A DNA stretch of 5,916 nt from Rugosibacter sp. (lineage in GTDB: Bacteria; Pseudomonadota; Gammaproteobacteria; Burkholderiales; Rhodocyclaceae). Position numbers and translations under genes: made by a program. The stretch is taken from NCBI GenBank assembly GCA_023257495.1, contig JALRCC010000189.1, positions 1-5,916 of the forward strand. The letters run 5' to 3'. Of the stretch, positions 5,116-5,916 are shown one piece after another; the first letter of the stretch is position 1, and each line of letters starts with the position of its first letter. Under the pieces are notes generated by a model, which was given only the letters and a program-made list of their open reading frames with translations, ran no database searches and was not told where the DNA came from.

Positions 5116-5916
5116 ATGCGCCTTGATAAACTCACGACTAAATTTCAGCAGGCACTGGCCGATGCACAAAGCCTGGCTGTGGGCAATGACCAACAATTTA
5201 TTGAGCCACAGCATCTGTTGTTGGCTTTACTCAATCAGGAAGAGGGTGGAACCGTCTCGTTGCTGGCGCGTGCTGGCGTGAATGCTAATGGATTAAAAGC
5301 ATCACTAATCAAGGCATTGGAAAGACTACCTAAAGTAGAAGGTCATGCGGGTGAAGTTGCCATCGGACGCGATTTGACCAATCTGCTGAATGTGACGGAC
5401 AAGGAAGCGCAAAAGGCGGGCGATCAGTTCATCGCTTCAGAGACGTTCTTGCTGGCGCTGTGCGGTGATAAAGGCGAGACAGGACGTTTGCTAAAAGACG
5501 CGGGCTTGCAGCGCAAGGCGCTGGAAGAAGCGATTCAATCGGTACGTGGTGGGCAGGCGGTGAATTCTCAGGAAGCTGAGGATCAGCGCGAGGCACTGAA
5601 AAAATACACATTGGATCTTACCGAGCGCGCGCGCTCAGGCAAGCTCGATCCGGTGATCGGGCGCGATGATGAAATCCGCCGCGCGATGCAGATTCTGCAG
5701 CGACGCACGAAAAACAATCCGGTGCTGATTGGCGAGCCCGGCGTGGGCAAGACGGCGATTGTCGAAGGATTGGCGCAACGCATTGTGAACAATGAAGTGC
5801 CGGATACCTTGAAAGACAAGCGCGTGCTGGTGCTGGACATGGCGGGTTTGTTAGCGGGTGCGAAGTATCGCGGCGAGTTCGAGGAGCGCCTGAAGGCCGT
5901 GCTGAAGGAAGTGGCG
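5116..5916 (+). CDS. clpB: ATP-dependent chaperone/disaggregase ClpB, 3' partial
   Basis: N-terminal 267 residues of ClpB, the cytoplasmic hexameric AAA+ disaggregase that works with DnaK/DnaJ/GrpE to recover aggregated proteins after heat stress. The E. coli protein is about 857 residues, so roughly a third is present. The Clp N-domain with its two repeats spans about 1-145 ([37 protein letters not shown]). A short linker follows, then NBD1 begins ([22 protein letters not shown]). Walker A is GEPGVGKT (206-213, Lys212) and the pore loop is AGAKYRGEF with Tyr251; both numbers coincide with E. coli. Walker B and everything after it, including the middle domain and NBD2, lie beyond the window. 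A GTG at residue 149 matches the E. coli internal start for the short isoform. The gene has its own sigma-32 promoter and strong Shine-Dalgarno, so it is a separate transcription unit from the glycan genes. Confidence 0.97.
   Translation, partial: MRLDKLTTKFQQALADAQSLAVGNDQQFIEPQHLLLALLNQEEGGTVSLLARAGVNANGLKASLIKALERLPKVEGHAGEVAIGRDLTNLLNVTDKEAQKAGDQFIASETFLLALCGDKGETGRLLKDAGLQRKALEEAIQSVRGGQAVNSQEAEDQREALKKYTLDLTERARSGKLDPVIGRDDEIRRAMQILQRRTKNNPVLIGEPGVGKTAIVEGLAQRIVNNEVPDTLKDKRVLVLDMAGLLAGAKYRGEFEERLKAVLKEVA

Noticed and set aside
5281..5340. A/T-rich dip inside clpB (20 G+C in 60 bases)
   Set aside because: It covers a variable stretch of the N-domain, and flanking 60-base blocks return to ordinary composition. 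One short block is not evidence of recombination.
4823..5840. Minus-strand open frames opposite the PAP2 and clpB genes
   Set aside because: They are rich in Arg, Ser and Cys, resemble no family, lack start signals, and lie opposite well-supported genes. They are shadows of the real coding strand.

Overview
The window looks like chromosomal DNA from a Gram-negative proteobacterium. A betaproteobacterium of the Nitrosomonadales/Methylophilaceae type is my best guess, from the ClpB N-terminus and the moderate base composition. That placement is recalled from family knowledge and was not searched. All genes lie on the plus strand. I see no rRNA, tRNA, CRISPR array, insertion sequence or other mobile element.

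Region 1 (1-5029) is a tight run of four envelope-glycan genes. In order they are a 5'-truncated GT9 (heptosyltransferase-like) glycosyltransferase, a polytopic GT39/ArnT-like glycosyltransferase with an extra four-helix GtrA-like N-terminus, a YbhN/UPF0104-type polytopic membrane protein, and a PAP2-superfamily membrane phosphatase. Gaps are 17, 17 and 28 nt, no promoter is evident between the genes, and none of the three visible starts has a good Shine-Dalgarno. The set suggests glycan building on the cytoplasmic side (GT9), lipid-linked sugar handling and transfer on the periplasmic side (GtrA-like module plus GT39), possible lipid or substrate movement (YbhN type), and polyprenyl or lipid phosphate hydrolysis (PAP2). 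The functional link is inferred from gene content. The acceptor (LPS core, lipid A, a protein or another polymer) cannot be read from the sequence.

Region 2 (5030-5115) is the only real intergenic space. A hairpin spanning the PAP2 stop codon and followed by a T-rich run may be a terminator. A good heat-shock (sigma-32/RpoH) promoter, CTTGAAA-N14-CCCCAGCTA, follows, then an 8-bp hairpin that abuts a strong Shine-Dalgarno.

Region 3 (5116-5916) is the first 267 codons of clpB, the AAA+ disaggregase. It covers the N-domain and the start of NBD1, including Walker A and the pore loop, and runs off the window end. Residue numbering matches E. coli ClpB (K212, Y251, and a GTG codon at V149 where E. 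coli starts its short isoform).

Nothing here is clearly a new system. The points most worth a second look are the GtrA-like/GT39 fusion, the altered active-site motifs in the GT9, GT39 and PAP2 proteins, and the compact control region in front of clpB.
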